From JARRKC01 sp037388505 (GTDB lineage Bacteria; Acidobacteriota; UBA6911; RPQK01; JAPXNP01), in NCBI GenBank assembly GCA_037388505.1, contig JARRKC010000002.1, forward strand, positions 92,491-156,490: a stretch of DNA of 64,000 nt, written 5' to 3'. A program made the translations under genes and the position numbers. The number at the start of each line of letters is the position of its first letter. Position 1 is the first letter of the stretch. Below, piece by piece: positions 35,812 to 45,258 of the stretch. A model generated the notes under the pieces. That model ran no database searches, was not told the DNA's origin, and saw only the letters and a program-made list of their open reading frames with translations.

Positions 35812-38658
35812 TTGTCCAGAACTTGCGAAATGGTTGGCGTTTTTCTCGTTCTACTCTTGCTGAGCGTATCGACGGGTGCCGCCCAGGAACTGGCTGTGAT
35901 CCACTACGGCAGCCGGGAGGGTCTTCCCTCCTCCTACATCACTTGTCTGGCCCAGGGTCCCGAGGGTCGTGTGTGGATCGGGCAGTCGATTGGGGTCTCC
36001 TCGTATGACGGTCGAGAGTTTCGCACCTGGACACCCGAAGATGGTCTTGTCAAGGTAAGCCCGACGTCCATTCTTGCGACCGATAAAGGTCGGGTTTGGC
36101 TCAGCTTTCCTCAAGAAGGGCTCCAGCTCATTGACCGAGACGGCTCCGTCGCTACCGTGCCCGATCCCAAAGGATTGCTCACCCGGGACCACGCCGCATT
36201 CTTGTATCACCTGAATGATGGCTCCGTCGTTCTTGCGGGGCACAAGGGTTACTACGAGATCTCACCGACCTTCATCCGTGGCCCGCTCTATCCGATCGTC
36301 GGCCGAACCGGGTACGTCTCGACCATATTGGACGAACGAGGAAGTCACACCACCCACCCCTTGTTTGCCACCGAGGACGGTCTCTTCCGGCTCGAGCAAG
36401 GCCGCTACGAATTGATGCCGCTGCCCTATGAAGAACTCGGTAGCCGTCAGATATCCGTCATGGACTATGGTCCCGGAGGGGAGTTGTGGATGTTGAACTC
36501 CCGGGGCTATCTCCTGAGGTGGAGCTCCAAAACGGACTACAGAATCTGGAACGTCCGTACGAATAATCAACCCCTCTACCCCTATCGGATGATCGTCGAT
36601 AAAGAGGGAACGGTCTGGGTTGCCAGCGGTCAAGGACTGCTGCGTTTTCGGAACGGCAGGGCGGAGTGGTTCACCGAGGACGCGGGACTGTCGAATTCGT
36701 TCATCGTCGATTTACTGATCGACCGTGACGGGATTCTCTGGCTGGCGACGGAGAGCGGACTGGACAAGATCAGCACTTTTGCCTTCCGGAACTTCCGGCA
36801 CGAAATGGGACTACCTGTGAATTCGGTCTGGAAGATCGAAGAAGTAGCGGACGGGAGCATCTGGCTGGGAACGAATTCAGGGATCGTGATGGTCGACCCC
36901 AGCTGGCACACGAAGGTCTGGACCTCCGCCGAGGGTCTTCCGGAAGACAGCATCATCGATATCCGGGCAATGCCCGATGGAAGTGTTTGGCTGCTCGGCT
37001 ACAGCGGGATCTACCGTTGGGATGGGAAGCGTTTCATTAGTTATCCACAGGAAGTCCTGGAGTCACTGAACCTCTACGAAGTCTTGCCCCTGAGCGACCG
37101 GCAGGTTTGGATCTGCAGCTCGAACGGGGTGTACCGGTTGGATCCCCGCACGAACCGTTTGGAGCGCCACCCGCTGAACGATCATCTCAAGGGTTCCAGG
37201 GTAGTCTCCCGGGCGATTCGCGCTCGCGATGGAGGCGTCTGGCTGCTGGGCTCGGAGCTCTATCACTGGCGGGCGACCGACGGGCTTCAGCAGATCCCAC
37301 TGCCCCCGGAATGGGATGTGACGTCGGTACGGGACGTACATGAAGACGACGGGCGGTTCTGGGTGCTGACCGATCGTGGCTTGGCGGTTCGCAAGGATTC
37401 GGATTGGGAGCTGTTCGGTACGTCCCCCGAAAAGCAGCTCTTCGATTTCGTCGAAACCCAAGACGGGAGCATCTGGCTCGGATGCAACGGAGGGATTGCC
37501 CGATTCGACGGAACCAGGTTCCACTTCTACGGTTACTATGACGGCATTGCCTTGAACGAGTGCAACACCGGAGCTGCCCTGCAGGACAGCCGCGGTGTGG
37601 TCTGGCTGGGAGGGGTCAATGTCAGCCTGATCTTCCCATCCCTGCTCCGTTTTCCACCGCCAGCCGTTCCGATGATCACGCGGGTGGCGGTGAACGGCGT
37701 CGACACACCGTTTCGCAACGGGCTGAAACTCCGATCCAGTGTCCGGAACCTGGACTTCCGTTTCGCTGCAACGAGCTACTGGAACGAGCAGGAACAGTCC
37801 TTCCGCTACCGTCTGGATGGACTGGACAGCGATTGGTCCGCGCCCGCGAGTCACGGGGTGGCCCGCTATACCGGCCTGTCCCCGGGTGAGTACCGCTTCG
37901 CTCTGCAATGCCGGACCAAGAACGGACAATGGACCAACGCTCCACAATCGCTCCCGGTCATCGTCGAACCCGCCTGGTGGCAGACGATTTACGCACGGAT
38001 CCTCCTGGTGACGGGGCTCATCGTGTTCGGGTTCTTCATTGGATACGTCAGAATCCGGCGACTGAAAGCCAACAAACGGCAACTCCAGAATCTCGTCGAC
38101 GAGCAGACTGCGGAGATCAAGAAACAGCGTGACCTGATGGCCAGGCTGGCTACGACGGATGAATTGACGGATCTGCCGAACCGACGGAAGTGCGTCGAGT
38201 TGCTCCAGAATGAGATGGCCCGTGCCCGGCGAAGCGGAGTACCCTTTTCGGTCTTCCTGTTCGACATCGATTTCTTCAAGGAAATCAACGATTCGAACGG
38301 ACACGCGACGGGTGACGAAGTTCTCAATCTGATCGCCCGGGTCGGTCGGAGGGCGATCCGTGAAACGGACACCCTCGGTCGCTGGGGTGGAGATGAATTC
38401 ATCCTGCTCATGCCACGAACCAGCCAGAAGCAAGCTCAGCTGGTGAGTCGGCGTCTCAAGTCGTTCGTTGAACAGGAAGGCGTGACCAATCCAAAAGGAA
38501 TCACTGTCAAGTTGACCATCTCAGGCGGAATCGCCAGCTACGATCCGGGCATCTCCCCAGACGGCTGGCGTGGCGGACAGCTCGTTCGAGTGGCCGACAC
38601 GGCACTGTACCGCGCCAAGCAGGAGGGTCGCAGCCGAATCGTAGCCGCCGCCCAGTGA
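35812..38658 (+). CDS. Periplasmic propeller-Y_Y_Y sensor with GGDEF diguanylate cyclase
   Basis: A 948-residue transmembrane sensor. A signal peptide (ending GAAQE) precedes a long region of two-component-regulator propeller repeats (recurring VWIGQSIGVSSYDG, LWLATESGLDKI, IWLGTNSGIVMV), then a Y_Y_Y domain (FRYRLDGLDSDWS), one membrane helix near residue 730, a short coiled coil and a GGDEF domain. RWGGDEFILL is the intact catalytic site and RETD five residues before it is the product-inhibition I-site. It should turn an external, perhaps sugar-derived, signal into cyclic di-GMP. A TTG at 35812 behind AAGGAGGA is preferred; an ATG at 35773 is possible. A GH2 glycosidase is nearby but convergent. 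Confidence 0.9.
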   Translation: MSRTCEMVGVFLVLLLLSVSTGAAQELAVIHYGSREGLPSSYITCLAQGPEGRVWIGQSIGVSSYDGREFRTWTPEDGLVKVSPTSILATDKGRVWLSFPQEGLQLIDRDGSVATVPDPKGLLTRDHAAFLYHLNDGSVVLAGHKGYYEISPTFIRGPLYPIVGRTGYVSTILDERGSHTTHPLFATEDGLFRLEQGRYELMPLPYEELGSRQISVMDYGPGGELWMLNSRGYLLRWSSKTDYRIWNVRTNNQPLYPYRMIVDKEGTVWVASGQGLLRFRNGRAEWFTEDAGLSNSFIVDLLIDRDGILWLATESGLDKISTFAFRNFRHEMGLPVNSVWKIEEVADGSIWLGTNSGIVMVDPSWHTKVWTSAEGLPEDSIIDIRAMPDGSVWLLGYSGIYRWDGKRFISYPQEVLESLNLYEVLPLSDRQVWICSSNGVYRLDPRTNRLERHPLNDHLKGSRVVSRAIRARDGGVWLLGSELYHWRATDGLQQIPLPPEWDVTSVRDVHEDDGRFWVLTDRGLAVRKDSDWELFGTSPEKQLFDFVETQDGSIWLGCNGGIARFDGTRFHFYGYYDGIALNECNTGAALQDSRGVVWLGGVNVSLIFPSLLRFPPPAVPMITRVAVNGVDTPFRNGLKLRSSVRNLDFRFAATSYWNEQEQSFRYRLDGLDSDWSAPASHGVARYTGLSPGEYRFALQCRTKNGQWTNAPQSLPVIVEPAWWQTIYARILLVTGLIVFGFFIGYVRIRRLKANKRQLQNLVDEQTAEIKKQRDLMARLATTDELTDLPNRRKCVELLQNEMARARRSGVPFSVFLFDIDFFKEINDSNGHATGDEVLNLIARVGRRAIRETDTLGRWGGDEFILLMPRTSQKQAQLVSRRLKSFVEQEGVTNPKGITVKLTISGGIASYDPGISPDGWRGGQLVRVADTALYRAKQEGRSRIVAAAQ

Positions 38659-39160
38659 AGTCGGTGTCAGCCGGGCCGGGAATTCCGGGCTCCGAGTTCC
38701 GGAGTGTTGCGCATGCCCAAATGGTCTCAGCTCCGATTTGATTGGATGCTCGGCAACAGCGCCAAACCTCGGTGACTCGATCTCGCGCAGAGGCGCAGAG
38801 TACGCAGCGGTCTCTTGTTCTGGAACCCTTGGCGTCCGCAGCGTCTTGGTGCGAAATCGGTTCTGTCGGTCTCGACAGACCAGTACCGGAGTCGAGGCAG
38901 GGTCCAAAGGGTCTCGGCAACACGCCCCCGGGTTCCACGTTCCGGGTCCCGGGGTTCCGCGGCTCCGAGGACGGGATTCTCCGTCTGATCAACTCCGTCT
39001 ACTGAGTCCACGTCGTCCATCAAATCGGACAAGTCAGAGCCGCCGCATCACAATTGTTATCATCGCCGGTTCTCCCGTCCTCCCGTCCTCCGGTTCTCCG
39101 GTTCTCCGGTTCTCCGGTCCGCACTCCTCAACATCTGCGAGGTTGCGGCTTCAGCTTCGC
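38659..39160. other. Non-coding spacer made of degenerate repeats
   Basis: About 500 bp between convergent genes with no convincing coding frame. It contains GGGCCGGGAATTCCGGG-type text (38671-38705), a CGCAGAGGCGCAGAGTACGC element (38786-38805), a GGCAACACGCCC word (38916-38927), GGTTCCACGTTCCGGGTCCC-type units (38930-38975) and a GGTTCTCC array (39069-39120). No terminator with a T-run was found. Confidence 0.7.
39069..39120 (-). repeat. Tandem GGTTCTCC-type repeat
   Basis: About five units of CTCCGGTTCTCCGGTTCT type; the reverse complement (GGAGAACCGG) equals the repeat unit at 11571-11600 and 11948-12009, so it is the same family in the other orientation. Confidence 0.7.
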
Positions 39161-42100
39161 TCACGGTGCGTTCGATTCGACATTGAACCCCTCGACCACC
39201 ATTGCAGGTGTCTCGCCCCGCGTATCCGCATCTTCCACTTCGGTTCGGATCGTGCGGGTTTCGTCCGGCATCAGCGCCACGTAGTTGTCGCTGTAAAGAA
39301 CCGGAAGAATCCGGTCGCCGGTCTTTTCACGCACCACCTTGAGACGCACCATCAGAGCCGGGACCTTGGAGGGGTTGTGAAGTTTCGTCGTCAGCATCCA
39401 GTGGATTCCCTGCCGCTCGACATCGGTCCTGACATCGAGAGTAACCTTGGGAAGCCGTCGCAGCATCTCATAGTCCCCATCGTTCGTCCCCATCCAGTAG
39501 AAGTTCTCGGAGAGGACCTGGCTCTCGCGCATGAGCTTCAGACGGAGGAAGTAGACGGGCGTCAACCGATACGGGTACTCCATCCGGATGGGGGCGAGGA
39601 CGCTGTCCTCCGTACTGTCCACCCGGGCCGTCTTCTCCCAGAGGACGGAGCCGTCTATGCTCAATAGCTCGACCTGCGCTGTCAGGCCAGGCTGGTCTCC
39701 GGCACTGTAGTTGACCACCTCGATGTGATCCGTATCCGCGTTCCATTGGATGTGCAGCGGTTCGGAGCCCTTTTTACTTCCGAAGTAGCCCGCCGTGGGC
39801 TCGAAGTCATAGTCGTAGGTCTGCCAGACGAAGGACGGCCAGCACGGATGGCTCATCCACAGCAGAACGCCCATGCGGTAGCGACTCTGGGCCTCGAAGA
39901 TGGCGCGGTAGCCTCGGTAGTTGATGAACTGCGAAAGGCGAGTGAACTCGGCCGCGTTGTCGGCGCCCCCATAACCCTTATCGATTCTCTCCATGAACAG
40001 GGCGAGCCGCTGGGCGCTCGTGAGGTTGAAGTCGTGCAGCCCCCAATCGAGCGCCGGCGGCCACAGTGCGGGCTCGGGCATCATCCGGCGCACCGTTTCA
40101 ATGTTGGGAATATTCGGCATGCCGATCTCACTGTGGAGCTTGGGCGTGGCCCGGAATCGAAAGTAGTAGCTGGAAGGCTGGACCCAATAGGGGCCTTCGC
40201 CGCTGACTTCCCCCGAGGCCGAGTTTGGAAAATAGTGGATCTCCGCATGGGACTGAGTCAGGATGCGTCGGATTCCGTCATCGAGTAGCTTCGGCGGATT
40301 ACCCTCATTCCGTCCGCAGTAGATCCCGATGGAGGGATGATTGCGAATGCGCAGCACCGTGTCACGCACGTTGCGGAGGAACATGGCGTCGTCATCCGGA
40401 TCTGGGCCGTCATACGGATTGGCCAGCCAGAAGTCCTGCCAGACTACGATGCCGTACTTGTCGCAGGCATCATAGAACTCGTCGTCCCCGGTCTGGCCGA
40501 CCCAGTTGCGGATCATGGTGAAGTTCATGTCGCGGTGGTAGCGGACGGCGGTGTCGTACTCCCGCTTTCGATACTGCAGGTTCGTCTCCGGAAACCCCCA
40601 GTTTCCACCACGGGCCACAAAGCGTCGCCCGTTGATCCAGATATTCAAGGCGCCATCTACGATGCGATACGCAAACTGCCGGACTCCCGTACGGAACGAA
40701 GTCCGATCGGATGTCTCGCCGCCTGTTTCGAATCGGAACTCGACATCGTAGAGGTTGGGTTCTCCGTAGCCATTCGGCCACCACAGCCTTGGGTTTTGGA
40801 TCCGCAAAGCCGGGTGTCCCGAAGGGATCAGCTCGACCGAGGAAACTTGCCCTCCAGGGATCGTCACCGGAAGGTGGACATCGACGTCACCGAACTTCGC
40901 GAAGAGCATCCCGCTGACCGGCAGGGGCGTGTGGTTGTTCAAAGAGACTTCCATGCGAACGTCGGCTGTCGACGTGTCCGGAAGAGGAAGGGTCGTGGTC
41001 ACAAACGGATCCTCGAGGGTGACGGGGCCGCTCGTCGTCAGGGAGACATCGTTCCAGATGCCGATGTTGCGGCCGCGAACGGTCGGGATCCAATCCCAAC
41101 CGATGGACGCATGGAAAGTCGGGTTGTCGGCGCCCAGGGCTCCACCGTTCAGTCCGGCCGTCTCGAGAGTCTTCTGCTTGACGCTTCCCGGCGTCGCGTT
41201 CTTCTCAATCCGCACGGCCAGGGCGTTCTTCTGGCCCGATCGTATGAGACCGGTTGCATCGAAGCGTCCACGCATGAATGCGCCTTCGATGCGGCCGAGC
41301 TTCTGACCGTTCAAGTAGACATCGGCTTTCCAGTTGATGCCATCGAAGTGGATCCACGTCCTCCGGCCGGGCTCGGCGGCCGGAGCGATGAACTCAGTCC
41401 GGTACCAGAAGTCCGCGTAGAAGAACGAGTCGGAGATCATGAACTGGTTGTCCCCGTAATTCGGATCGGGAAGAGCTCCCACATTCCAGTAACTGGAGAG
41501 GACTGTGGCCGGGACGGTCGCGATTACCCACTGCGCGTCGTCGAAGCCGGGCATGGAAATCTTCTCGGCGTCGGACGCAACCATGGAATCGCGCTGCAGC
41601 CTCCAGCCGCCGCCCGTCAGATTCAGCCTCCCATCAGCGTGGATCGCCGGGGCCGGTTTCGGATGCGGAACAGGTCCACCCTTTCCGTACACTTCCAGTT
41701 CGCTGAGGATGTAGCCTTCAGAGGAGGCCGGTCGATGCATCAACACTCGCACGAATCGCCCGGTAGCCGTCTCGGCGAGCTTGATATCATCGGTCAGGCC
41801 TGGCCCCGCAGGCAAAGGCAGGAGATCTCGCCAGTTTTCCGCATCGTCAGAAACCTGGATGGAGCCTTCGACAGCTCGACGGATCCAGTAAAGAGTGATG
41901 TGGTCGAACGAACACTCGGCTCCCAGATCGACGTAGACCCATTCGGTACCCTTTCCTGCCGGCATCCATGCGCTCGTGAAATTGTAGGGACCGCCGACCT
42001 CGACGCGCCGATCCTTGTCGAAGAAGGCGACCTCGCTGAGGCTCCAGGACTCGCCCCCTGTCGACACGAGCATGATCCGATAGAAACGGCTGTGAGCCGC

Positions 42101-42775
42101 CGGTGTCAGTGAGACCGCCGGTCTCACCGTGGGCTTGCGGAAGTCGAAAGAAGGGTCACCACCTGCGGGAGCTTTCCGCTCGGGAACATCGCCTTCAGCC
42201 CGGCCAAGCTCCTTCCAGGACGTGCCGTCCTCGGATCCGCTTATGACACAACTCCATCGGACCAGGATCCGCTCTGCGGCGGTCTTCCGAGGAGGCTGTG
42301 GAAACCCGAAGCTCCCGGATCCGCCCGCCGGCCGCAGCCGCGCGTCGACTTCGATACGATCGATCTCCAGTGGACTCTCACCGCCGGCCAACTCGAACTG
42401 AACCCATCCCTTGGGTCCCTCGAGATTCACAGAGCTCATCGCGTTGTGGTCAACCAGGAACTCCCGCCGGATCCTGGCCGCAACCCCGTTGACGCTGTCC
42501 GCTGTCGCGAGCCAGCGAGGCAGTTTCGTCTCTCTGATTCCATCGGTGACCAATTGAGCGGTCAGATTGTAGTCGTAGCTGCTCGAATGATAGGCCGCGC
42601 GGTGCAGCGCAAGATTACGGTACGTTTCCCTATCAAGAACCAGCTCCGGAGCGGAGTCCTGCTCCGGATCTCCCGGATAAACACCAATGCCGCGAGTGAA
42701 CTCCTGCGCCCGAAGCACTGGTATGACTGCCGCAATGAGCAGAAGAATCCATACGGCAACAAAGCAGCGACTCAT
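39161..42775 (-). CDS. Secreted GH2 glycoside hydrolase, exo-beta-glucosaminidase/mannosidase-like
   Basis: A 1204-residue exported enzyme with a signal peptide ending in LRAQE. Two discoidin-like (F5/8 type C) regions come first (about 40-160 and 250-390; for example TEWVYVDLGAECSFDHITLY), then a GH2 sugar-binding domain, an immunoglobulin-like domain and a TIM barrel. The probable acid/base Glu is in YCGRNEGNPP and the nucleophile Glu in LHSEIGMPNIP, fitting exo-glucosaminidase/mannosidase-like GH2 enzymes. Beta-sandwich domains close the chain. The ATG at 42775 is preceded by AGAGGAG, unlike the longer frame upstream. The exact sugar is inferred; chitosan, mannan or host glycans are all possible. 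Confidence 0.88.
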   Translation of the reverse strand: MSRCFVAVWILLLIAAVIPVLRAQEFTRGIGVYPGDPEQDSAPELVLDRETYRNLALHRAAYHSSSYDYNLTAQLVTDGIRETKLPRWLATADSVNGVAARIRREFLVDHNAMSSVNLEGPKGWVQFELAGGESPLEIDRIEVDARLRPAGGSGSFGFPQPPRKTAAERILVRWSCVISGSEDGTSWKELGRAEGDVPERKAPAGGDPSFDFRKPTVRPAVSLTPAAHSRFYRIMLVSTGGESWSLSEVAFFDKDRRVEVGGPYNFTSAWMPAGKGTEWVYVDLGAECSFDHITLYWIRRAVEGSIQVSDDAENWRDLLPLPAGPGLTDDIKLAETATGRFVRVLMHRPASSEGYILSELEVYGKGGPVPHPKPAPAIHADGRLNLTGGGWRLQRDSMVASDAEKISMPGFDDAQWVIATVPATVLSSYWNVGALPDPNYGDNQFMISDSFFYADFWYRTEFIAPAAEPGRRTWIHFDGINWKADVYLNGQKLGRIEGAFMRGRFDATGLIRSGQKNALAVRIEKNATPGSVKQKTLETAGLNGGALGADNPTFHASIGWDWIPTVRGRNIGIWNDVSLTTSGPVTLEDPFVTTTLPLPDTSTADVRMEVSLNNHTPLPVSGMLFAKFGDVDVHLPVTIPGGQVSSVELIPSGHPALRIQNPRLWWPNGYGEPNLYDVEFRFETGGETSDRTSFRTGVRQFAYRIVDGALNIWINGRRFVARGGNWGFPETNLQYRKREYDTAVRYHRDMNFTMIRNWVGQTGDDEFYDACDKYGIVVWQDFWLANPYDGPDPDDDAMFLRNVRDTVLRIRNHPSIGIYCGRNEGNPPKLLDDGIRRILTQSHAEIHYFPNSASGEVSGEGPYWVQPSSYYFRFRATPKLHSEIGMPNIPNIETVRRMMPEPALWPPALDWGLHDFNLTSAQRLALFMERIDKGYGGADNAAEFTRLSQFINYRGYRAIFEAQSRYRMGVLLWMSHPCWPSFVWQTYDYDFEPTAGYFGSKKGSEPLHIQWNADTDHIEVVNYSAGDQPGLTAQVELLSIDGSVLWEKTARVDSTEDSVLAPIRMEYPYRLTPVYFLRLKLMRESQVLSENFYWMGTNDGDYEMLRRLPKVTLDVRTDVERQGIHWMLTTKLHNPSKVPALMVRLKVVREKTGDRILPVLYSDNYVALMPDETRTIRTEVEDADTRGETPAMVVEGFNVESNAP

Positions 42776-43025
42776 CACCCTGACTCCTCTCCCTGTGGGC
42801 TCAACCCTTTCTGACCACCAGGTGGCCTCCGGAGCGAGGCCGGCCCGAGCGCCAGAATGCACATCATGCCGTGATGAGTCTCTCACGGATGATGGGAAAA
42901 GACATGCCTTGACAGTGCATCGACCTGGAACTACGCTCAGCTGAAGAGCGGACCAGTGCGACCAAGCCTGCCCGCATTGCCGGCATGGCGGGAGACGAGG
43001 ACTAACCACAGAGAGGTGGCCGTCG

Positions 43026-43854
43026 ATGAAGCGAGACACAGGAAACGTGACCAGGCGAGAGTTCGTAGGGACGATAACCGTCGCGGCGACGGTCCTGGGG
43101 CTGGGCGGTTGCTCAGGCGGACCGAATTCCGGTTCGGAGGCTGTAGAATCAGCCCCTCAGTCGGAGAAGGATCTGCCTATCGGGCTCCAACTCTACACCG
43201 TTCGGGAAGCCGCCGAGAAGGACTTCAAAGGAACGCTCGAGCGGGTCAGAAAAATCGGCTACAGGCATTTCGAATTTGCCGGGTACGGGGGGCTTGCGGC
43301 TGCGGACCTGGCAGCGTTTCTGAAGCAGATCGACGCCGATGCGATTGGCACCCACGTGGGTTTCGAGGAGTCCGAACAGGATCCGGCAGCAATGATCAGC
43401 TACTGCCAGGGACTAGGTACTCCCTATGTCGTGGCCCCGTCCATGCCGGAGGAGGTTCGGGGAGGGACCCGCGAGCAAATCGTGCAGTTCGCTCATGATT
43501 TGAGCGAACTGGGCCAGAAGATCAAGGATTCCGGGATGCAGCTCTGCTACCACAATCACTCGTTCGAATTCGAGAACAAGGTAGACGGGGAAACGCTCTA
43601 CGACATCGTCTTCTCCACGGCGGACCCCGATCTGGTGAAAGCAGAAGTGGATGCTGCACATGAAAGACATGGATGCCGATGGGAATCTGGCTCCTGTGGG
43701 TACCGGCGTGATCGACTGGCCGGCCGTCGTCGCGAAAGCAAAGCAAATTGGTGTCGACGGGTACATCGTGGAGCAGGATCAGCCCCGTCAAGGCCAGGAT
43801 ATCTTCGATGAGATCACAGTCAGTTATCGGAACATGGTGAGTTTGCTGAGCTGA
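43026..43854 (+). pseudogene. Tat-exported sugar phosphate isomerase/epimerase-like protein, broken by deletion
   Basis: A TIM-barrel (AP-endonuclease-2 fold) protein with a twin-arginine signal TRREFVGTITVAATVLGLGG and a possible lipid-anchor Cys in GGCSGG. The barrel runs through LPIGLQLYTVREAAEKDF and CYHNHSFEFE to DPDLVKAEVD at 43650. Then the frame loses family sequence and stops at 43811. The missing C-terminal part appears in another frame (LLHMKDMDADGNLAPVG, then IVEQDQP) and ends at 43854. Compared with the family about 25 residues (a WVxxGGxDP-type segment) are absent, so this is an internal deletion of length 3n+2 bases at about 43645-43655. The loss removes a metal-site strand, so the product is probably dead. 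Confidence 0.82.
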
Positions 43855-43952
43855 AGGATCGGTCTGATCGTCGATTTGGAATTTGAGGTCTGTGGTTTTG
43901 GGTGCGGAAAGCCGTCCTTCCAGCTGAAGCTCCTTTCCGGAGGAGGTGAACT

Positions 43953-44471
43953 ATGACGGCTATTGGCGCAGCAGCAAAGGGCGCAACCCGAAATCCGTAC
44001 GATGTTGCTTTGGAGAACTTTGACCTCGCGGCGAAGCATCTGGAGCTTCCAGATGACGTCGCGGCCATGATCAAGTATCCGGAGCGCGCGCTGATCGTCA
44101 ACATGCCGGTCCGAATGGACGACGGCCGCATCGTACACTTCGAGGGATTTCGCGTACAGCACAACACCGCTCGTGGACCGGCCAAGGGCGGGATCCGCTA
44201 TCATCCCAACGTTACCCTGGACGAGGTGAGAGCCCTTGCCACCTGGATGACCTGGAAATGCGCGGTCGTGAGCATTCCTTTCGGTGGCGGCAAAGGAGGA
44301 GTCACCTGTAATCCGAAGAAGCTGTCCATGGGTGAGACCGAAAGGCTGACTCGGAGGTATGCGAGCAGCATACTGCCTCTTATCGGTCCGGAACAGGACA
44401 TTCCTGCGCCGGACGTCTACACGAGTCCAGTCCGCAGATCATGGCCTGGATCATGGACACCTACAGCATGA
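43953..44471 (+). pseudogene. Glutamate dehydrogenase, 5' part (frameshifted)
   Basis: N-terminal domain of a Glu/Leu/Phe/Val dehydrogenase (oxidative deamination of glutamate with NAD(P)). GGAGGTG precedes the ATG. It has the substrate-binding GPAKGGIRYHPNV and FGGGKGGVTCNP with the catalytic lysine region, and reaches DIPAPDVYT. There AGTCC is duplicated in tandem (44424-44428 and 44429-44433), which shifts the frame and leads to a stop at 44471. Removing one copy restores the family sequence T-S-P-Q-I-M-A-W. Confidence 0.88.
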
Positions 44472-45232
44472 CCAAGGGCTATTCGGTTCCGGGAGTCGTG
44501 ACAGGGAAGCCGATCAGCCTCGGCGGATCTCTCGGCAGAAATGAAGCCACGGGACGGGGAGTTTTCTACACGATCCAGAGCGCTTGTGAGCACCTCAGAA
44601 TCCCGCTGAAAGGCTCCAAGGTGGTAGTTCAGGGCTTCGGCAATGCCGGCTCGGTTGCGGCGCACCTGCTCGACAGTCACCAGGCCTATGTGGTGGCCGT
44701 CAACGACTCGAAGGGATGTATCTACAACAAGGATGGGCTCGACATCCCAAAACTGATGCTGCACAAAGAAAGAACCGGTTCGGTCGTGGGATTCGCGGGT
44801 TCTGAGTCCATTTCGGAACGACAGTTGTTCTCGCTCGATTGCGACATTCTGGTGCCGGCCGCTCTGGAGAATGCCATCCATGCGGAGAATGCCTCGCTGT
44901 TGAAGGCGAAGATCGTGGCCGAGGCCGCCAATGGGCCCTGTACGCCCGAAGCGGATGCCATTCTCGACGAGGCTGGGTGTTTCGTGATTCCGGATATCCT
45001 CGGCAACGCCGGCGGAGTGACCGTGTCAGACGTCGAATGGGTCCAGGACGAACAACATCTGTTCTGGGAAGCGCAGGACATCTACAACCGGCTGGAGCGG
45101 GTGATGAAGACGAGCTTTGAGGACGTCCTCAAGATTCACCGTGACCGAAAGGTGAGCATGCGCATCGCCGCGAACATGGTCGGGGTCGGTCGTGTGGCGG
45201 AAGCCATTCAGTTGAGGGGCCTCTACCCCTGA
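44441..45232 (+). pseudogene. Glutamate dehydrogenase, 3' part (frameshifted)
   Basis: The remainder of the same dehydrogenase in another frame: MAWIMDTYSM, the GH-type GRNEATGRGV, the Rossmann loop VVQGFGNAGSVAAHLL and AAANGPCTPEADAIL-like EAANGPCTPEADAIL. With the 5-bp duplication removed, the whole protein has about 424 residues, normal for the family. It is otherwise intact, so the lesion is recent, artefactual or reversible. Confidence 0.88.
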
Positions 45233-45258
45233 TCCGCGGGTGGATGGACGAACGCAGC

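Noticed and set aside
40337..42112. A 591-codon plus-strand frame opposite the GH2 gene
   Set aside because: The GH2 gene on the minus strand is intact with catalytic motifs; the opposite frame has shadow composition.
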